The notes below the pieces were generated by a model. It saw only the letters and a list, made by a program, of their open reading frames with translations. It made no database searches and had not been told where the DNA came from. The translations under genes and the position numbers were made by a program. A stretch of DNA of 64,000 bases, taken from Daedaleopsis sinensis. Taxonomy: Eukaryota > Basidiomycota > Agaricomycetes > Polyporales > Polyporaceae. Shown here one piece after another: positions 58,422 through 64,000 of the stretch; the stretch's first letter is position 1; each line of letters opens with the position of its first letter. The stretch spans positions 2,976,001 through 3,040,000 of the forward strand of contig CM066307.1 in the NCBI GenBank assembly GCA_033807695.1, read 5' to 3'.

Positions 58422-60589
58422 ATGTCCACCGTCCTTGAAGGAGCGTTCCTGCAGCTTGCGCAATTACGCGTCTCCGTATATGCCAATGGTACGCCGCATC
58501 CATTCGTCTAACTCCAGAGCAGAATGTGATGCTGAAGAACACCTTGTCACTACGGGCAGTCGCTTCACTGGCCCTTCTGTTGTCGGTGCCCTCTCTTCGC
58601 ACGAATGGTCTTCGGGTGGAGAGACTCATCTCGTCTCGCTCGCTAGGTATGACTGGCAGCTCACATTTGGGGACGAGGTTCGTTCTGGATTTCTTTTTCT
58701 TCGCGAACACGGATCCTCGTTGATAGACGTCCCTCCAGGTCACCATGGTGTGGAAGGCGCATGGAAGGTTGAGCAGGATCCTGTTTGTATGTCAAGGAGG
58801 GCATGCACAGCTGGTTCTTAAACTGACACCCCACTGGCCCGCCATTAGTTGTGGGTACGTGTAAATTGCTTCACCGTTCACGCGTATACTTAGCAAGGGA
58901 TCAGATCCGCTACTTCGGCATTGCGACACATATCTTCAGCGTGTGTGGTGGGTAGCGGTAGTATTGCAATCAAAAATAGAGAATTGACTCCGCTGATAGT
59001 GTACCTAATAGAGGACCCGCCGTCTGCGGTGAGTCTTCTCTCCTGCCTGTACTACGACGTCGCTCACTCGCTCACTCCAAAACGTAGTTGTAAGCTGGTC
59101 CCATGGTCCGCAACATGGAAACATAACTGAACATGCCCCAGTTGCAATGTTGCGACTCGGCTACAAATCGCCAGTCCGAACATCGTCTGGTGGTCGGTGG
59201 AGTTCGTGTTTGCACTTCGGTATGTTTCCCGTAGATGTAATGTCCTTATCTGAAGCGTTGCGCCGGAAGCGTATGGATCCTCTATCGACGTTCACGCAAG
59301 CTTCTCGTGTTCCTCGCTTTCATGTATATTGGTGAGTGAGCTTGCAACACGTATCGCGGCGGGTGCGCCCGTCACTGAACGTTTCATTTCATAGCTTCGA
59401 TCGTCATAAGGTACGCCAATAATGTCACGTACTAGACCAGCTGGCCCCCTCACGAGTGTTTAGCATCGTCATCCTTGTCAAGGCATTAGTACACGTGTCA
59501 CGTAAGTCGTCGCACTCCATTCGTACGATTTATGCGTGCGTCTTAACTGATATATGCTGCCTAGCTGTGGCGATCCCTCGGTAGGAGCCTCGCCGTGACA
59601 TAATGTAGGAATTTACTGAGCTCACTACAGCGGGCTTGGGGTCTCCGGATGTTTCTCGATAGGTATGTTCAACACTTGATCTCCCCTCCCACATCATGAG
59701 ACCTGAGCCCTGAGCCTGAGCTGTTTAGTGTCTGATACTGTTTTCGAGCCGATCATCCTGGGGGTGATTACGGTGAGTTTGCTCGACATTGATTCAGACA
59801 CCATAGTAGATGCTAACACTAGCGCAGACATCCACTCTGTGCATACTGACAATGTATCGCACTCTGAAGGCAAGGCGCGAGCTCATGTCGTCTCCGTTAA
59901 TGACTCTGTTCCGTAAGAGTTCCCTCCGCTCGCTCCCGCCGTATTATGGGCATTAACAGCCCTTTCATTGCATTATACTAGTCCGTGACGGACTTGTCTA
60001 CTACTTCAGGTGAGCCGCACAGAGGTCGTCCCGACTGCTGCTGATATTGACTGCGCACATAGTGTCAACGGTGAGCGTGCCATTGCCTCTGTGATGTATA
60101 TAAATCACGGGGCATCGGTTCCTGACTTTCACGCCCCTAGTCGTGTTTATCCTCAACCTCATGCTCTTCCGATTCGGACAGCCGACCCAGAAAAACCTCT
60201 TTAGCGGCTTCCTCGACGCGTGAGTTCCTGGTTTCCCATCCGGCGGGGTCCCGCATGTCTGTCCGCCGATGTTCCAGCTCACGCACCCATACAGAATCCC
60301 GTGCATGTTTGGAACACGCGTTCTCATCAACATACTCTCGCTCGTCCATAGAGAGTTCAGTGACGGAGGGCCCTCCGAGTCCGCCCCGCCGCTCTCTGAG
60401 CCGCGGTTCGCGTCCCGCGGGATGTCTGCGGCGGCGGCGGCTCGCGAGGCATTGGTGTTAGGGACGGCTGCTACAAGCACCGCAAACGCCACCATTGAAG
60501 AGTCTTGCGGCGAAGCATTGCCCATGAGAGGAGGTATCGGGAACGTACTGCCATCTGGAGATGACCTGGAAAAGGGACAGTATGTATGA
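58422..60589 (+). CDS. DUF6533-like multi-pass membrane protein in about 20 tiny exons
   Basis: Member of a large agaricomycete family of predicted seven-helix membrane proteins of unknown function. Exons that hold together by splice sites and motif: 58422-58488, 58518-58581, 58647-58677, 58739-58786, 58849-58854, 58905-58940, then an unresolved stretch to 59219, 59270-59331, 59395-59410, 59464-59501, 59565-59580, 59631-59662, 59729-59772, 59828-59912, 59982-60009, 60063-60070, 60141-60219 and 60295-60589. Diagnostic pieces: VASLALLLYDWQLTFGDEV, TMVWKAHGRLSRILF, RYFGIATHIFS, WSVEFVFALRVWILYRRSRK, LLVFLAFMYI, MYRTLKARRELMSSPLMTLF, LRDGLVYYF, VVFILNLMLF and PCMFGTRVLIN. Between 58980 and 59140 no exon set keeps both frame and motif. 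Either an unusual splice or a frame-breaking lesion is present. If the latter, this is a recent pseudogene. Confidence 0.72.
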
Positions 60590-61025
60590 ATAGGCCTTGC
60601 CACCTGACGAGTGTAGATGCATTTTGGTAAATCTGAAGCGATGTCGGTACACTACTCCCGTGTGTTCCAAGATAACAGGCTTACCGCGCCCTCCGGACAG
60701 TCCTGGACACCATATACACGGCCGTACGCAATGCGTACAAGTTCACCGATGCAGTATGTTGTTAAATTGTTGAAGGGCATCGCCGCCTTATGCCAAGGAG
60801 TTTCCCGCCCAAATATTAGTGTGCTCCAGCACGACTCCTGCGTAGTCAGGTAGCATTTGGACTACGTCTCCAGTAACATTAAATATTTGGATAAGATTAG
60901 GGTCTATCTACTCCACGATGTAAGCACCAAGTATACTTTTGCGGACTATGCCAACAGTCTACTTCGTCGACTGCGTTCCAGCGTACGCACTTTCGAATGA
61001 CAACAATCGGCACGGAAGAGAGTGT
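60590..61025. other. Convergent intergenic region
   Basis: 436 bp between the DUF6533-like stop and the LPMO 3' end. Nothing recognised. Confidence 0.5.
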
Positions 61026-62498
61026 TCAGCTGCCATGGGTCCACCGACCGCGCCGTGCCCTTAGCAAGTGGTTCTTGACATCGATGTTCCTGAAATTTGG
61101 TAAAGCTCAGTGTCCCGAGATATACCAACAACGGTCACCCAACCGACTCACCCAGAGCGCTCCATCTTGTTCTGCAAGTTTCTCGCTCTGTCACCGGTTC
61201 TCAACGCGCTCTCTCTGCGGGCCCGGCGGGAAGGCCTGGGTGGGTTGGGGCTGGAGGCTTGCGATGATGCCGATGGCGCAGCGGGCGCGCCGGTACCGCG
61301 AGAAGTCAGCGCGGGGGTCGGGACTGCCGTCTGCTCGGGGCTGGGCGCGGGGATGCCGTCCGGATACGAGTCCGCGAAGATGTCGTCCTGCGCGCCGTCG
61401 CGAAAGTTGTAGAGGTCCGTGTAGAACGGCGGGGCGAACGCGCCCTCAAACATCTGCATCCACAAGGCGCACGAGAGTCAGCGTGATTTGTGTACTCGTG
61501 TGGGTAATTCTTAGGGGTAGCAGTGGACGCACATTGTTGGCCTCTTTCTGGAACCAGTAGAACGGCTGCTTGGCGCCATAGGTGCAATTCCCGGGCGCCG
61601 CCGAGGGCTTGTCGAAGTCCGGATCTGCTCCGCACCGGCGGGGAACCTTAGGTTCGGCGAGGGGGACGGTAGAGGTTGAGCCCGTGATGTTACACCTGAA
61701 GCCGTTCATGTAGTCTGTCGAACGCCGAATAAGCATGCAGTCGCAACCACTATCACGGGGACAGACACACTCACTCTGCTCGCTGCCTCCGTCCGGCTGC
61801 GCATTCAATTCGAGATGAGATTGCGTGAACAAGCCACCGCGTCGAATAGAGAGCACGTACCGCATGAATCCAGAACCACGCGCAGTGGCAGCCGCCCTCC
61901 GGGCACGGCGGCATCCTCTCCGGGACCTGGAAATCCGTGAACCGGTGCCAAACGCAGGTGTGGTTCACGCTGAACACCGTGAAATCCTCCGGCTTGATCT
62001 TGCGCGCGTCGCTCTCGTACGCGATTGCGAGCGCGCACCCCGTCAGGTCGTCGAAGCCGGTCGTGTGCAGCGCCCCTGCCGGAGAGCTCCCGTCGTCGGA
62101 CGTGCAAGGATTGTCGCCCGCACGAATGTCCGTCTGACCCTCGGAGGACGCGAAGAACGAGGTGAGGCCCTTGTTGCACGCGAGCTCCGTCGTCGCCGGC
62201 TTCCCTGCGGGCAGCTCGAAAATGTCGCCCGGGTGCGGGGGGAAGTCAAGGTGCCCGTGGAACCACCACTGATCGAAGGTAAAATCTTGAAGGGGCGCGA
62301 CGGGGCGGTTGTCGTATGGGAAGGTCTTGTCTGTCACGTTGAAGCCGTACATGCTAGGGTGCCATGGCGCTATAGGGAGCATGTCAGCAGCTAATACCTT
62401 GCAGGCAGTGCTAAGAGGGAGTTCGTACAGATATGGGCGGCCGTCAGAGGTAGCAATGCCGCAAGTGCGGTTAACACAGCGATGGCTTGAGACACCAT
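61026..62498 (-). CDS. AA14 family lytic polysaccharide monooxygenase, secreted
   Basis: Copper enzyme of the AA14 group, described in wood-decay fungi as oxidatively cleaving xylan bound to cellulose. Minus-strand exons 62429-62498, 61861-62369, 61775-61796, 61533-61714, 61152-61453 and 61026-61089 give 1149 nt, or 382 residues. A signal peptide (1-21, ending PLTAA) leaves histidine as the mature N-terminus (HISPWHPSMYGFNV), needed for the copper histidine brace. A second His (mature position about 104, in GALHTTGF) and a Tyr (about 181, in NYMNGF) fit the other copper-site residues by spacing. Other conserved pieces: FDQWWFHGHLDFPPHPGD, DFTVFSVNHTCVW, MPPCPEGGCHCAWFWIH, GNCTYGAKQPFYW. The C-terminal 70 residues are Ser/Arg-rich. 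If the last intron is not removed, the protein stops at 61148 instead. Confidence 0.87.
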
Positions 62499-64000
62499 TA
62501 CAAACTTGAACGATTGTCGAGCAGTTGAGGTAAGAGAGAGTGATATTGCACTGAAGATGCAGACGATGCCAGACCGAGAGGTGTTGCAATAGAAATCAAA
62601 GATTTGAAGAGGTGGAAAAAACGCGGGCGCACAAGTGCGCGCGAGAAGAGAAGAGTGAAGCAGAAGCAACGGCGGGCGGGACGAAGACGAATGAGCCATG
62701 TTCCTCCGTCTCTCCTCCCTTTTATTGCCGATATAACACGCTTCGCCTCCCGCATGAGCGCACTTGGCTTCGACTAGCTGCTGAAATCGCCGCTCATGAG
62801 GGCCGACATCTAACAGAAAGTTGCGCCTGCCTCTTCGCCCACAAACACATCGTCCGCATCCGATGCAACCGGTGCTTGATGTCGCTCTGTACGCATGGAG
62901 TAGCGCCGGTGATATAGGAGCGGCGGTTTCATGTAATGGTGCCACACACTCGCTGCGATTTGAGTAGTGGAATCGCGCATCGCCATATTGACGTGCGATT
63001 TGACCGAGGATGCCATTGTCAGAGGGGAATTCAATTGTTTGCGGACATGGACGGCTCGATACTATCGCAGGAGACCTGATGTGAGCGACGGTGAGTGCGG
63101 GTGGTCGCGGCATCGTCGGGGGTTTCATCCTGCTCGCAGACGGAATTGTCAGTAATCGCGCGACAGGTTTGTTTGTAATACACCGTCACAGGCAGTTACA
63201 GTGCGCCGGCGCGCGAGCAGACAATTTACCGCGGGCACCCCGGATATCAAACAACAGCAACCGAGCCGCAATATCTATCGCTTTCAAAGACGTCGTACTT
63301 GGAACAAGATTTCTCATCGCATGCGGTCTTTGAGACATGCGTACCAAGGTGGCATAGATCTTCCTCGCCTATGGGTGATCAAAAGTCTGAGAGCCCGCCA
63401 TGGAGATCATCACGAATCACAGAATGTGCGCGTCGAGTCGTCGAGTCGGCGTCTCGACATAGCCGGGGCGGTGGAGGGGCGGTGGAGGCGGTGGGCTGGG
63501 CGCAAGTACTCGCTGGCATCAAGAGGAGGCGAGGACGATGGTAACGGCATCGATAGGGTATATATCCACTGGTGGGGCGTATCTTGTGACAGGCAGACAC
63601 TGCATGGAGAGTCCTCTAGACGAATCCGCGTACGTCGCGAGAGCACATCCACACAACCTAGACGAAGAGCCACATTCGTCTAAATCGTGGTAGATATACT
63701 CTTGCGACCTACGTAGGCGTCGTCTAGATGACTCTCCACGCAGTACGATACAATAGTCTGATATACAAGAGAGTAGGCGCGGCCGAGCAGTGGATGCAGG
63801 GGAGGCAGTGGCACGAGACGTCTCTCACTGTCTCTCTATGGATCTGCTATTACTGCATAAACCGTACGTTAGCAAGGGTGTCTGCGATCAAAAGAAATGA
63901 CTTATCTGCAAACGAACGTTATGGGGGAGGATGCACCCTCCCCCGCCGGTACGACGAGGCTGCAGTCGACGCCGCACCGGACTCTCTATGTAGGTAACCT
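62499..64000. other. Upstream region of the LPMO gene to window end
   Basis: 1502 bp. It presumably includes the LPMO promoter; an AATAAAAG element sits on the minus strand at about 62719-62726. No gene, RNA or repeat could be supported. Confidence 0.45.

Noticed and set aside
1..64000. CRISPR arrays, operons, prophage or bacterial mobile elements
   Set aside because: The sequence is eukaryotic with spliced genes; no direct-repeat/spacer arrays, transposase or integrase reading frames were seen.

Overview
The window is nuclear DNA of an agaricomycete (mushroom-forming) basidiomycete, probably a wood-decaying polypore-type fungus. Almost every gene is cut by short introns, mostly 45-70 nt, with GT..AG ends. 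Genes lie close together on both strands. The protein set includes a xylan-type AA14 lytic polysaccharide monooxygenase, a DUF6533-type membrane protein and a Zn2Cys6 regulator. The exon models were built by hand from splice signals, reading frame and family motifs. For most genes the exon lengths sum to a whole number of codons, which is a useful internal check.

Left part (1-30003), dense housekeeping genes. An FG nucleoporin of the Nup159/Nup214 type runs off the left edge (minus). It is divergent from an inositol polyphosphate 5-phosphatase (plus). COX12 (minus) is divergent from PRP18 (plus), followed by a CCC2-type copper ATPase (plus). JJJ1/DNAJC21 (minus) is divergent from TIM13 (plus). 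UBA4/MOCS3 (minus) is divergent from APC10/DOC1 (plus). Then come an Alba-like protein and a DDT/WHIM/PHD chromatin protein (both plus) and an intact cytochrome P450 (minus).

Middle part (30004-46643). A SWI1-like ARID subunit of SWI/SNF (minus) has about 3.9 kb upstream with no gene I can support. Next are a TMEM41/Tvp38-like VTT membrane protein (minus) and a Zn2Cys6 transcription factor (plus) that carries a 969-nt intron rich in hairpins and a GC-AG intron inside its zinc cluster.

Right part (46644-64000), looser. A J-domain protein (minus) is divergent from an F-box protein (plus). Further on are an isoprenylcysteine methyltransferase-like protein, a secreted GH18 chitinase-like enzyme with a cysteine-rich tail, a DUF6533-like membrane protein split into about 20 tiny exons (all plus), and a secreted AA14 LPMO (minus). 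Between them are 1-2 kb stretches without convincing genes.

The genes do not form one pathway. Groups that share a compartment are: mitochondrial intermembrane space (COX12, TIM13), nuclear chromatin and RNA work (SWI1, DDT/PHD protein, PRP18, nucleoporin), ribosome biogenesis (JJJ1), and secreted polysaccharide-active enzymes (GH18, AA14). No CRISPR array, rRNA, tRNA, intact transposon or bacterial-type operon was seen. The most unusual signals are micro-exons (6-22 nt) in several genes, the 5-phosphatase core interrupted by two large disordered inserts, and the long structured intron of the Zn2Cys6 gene.
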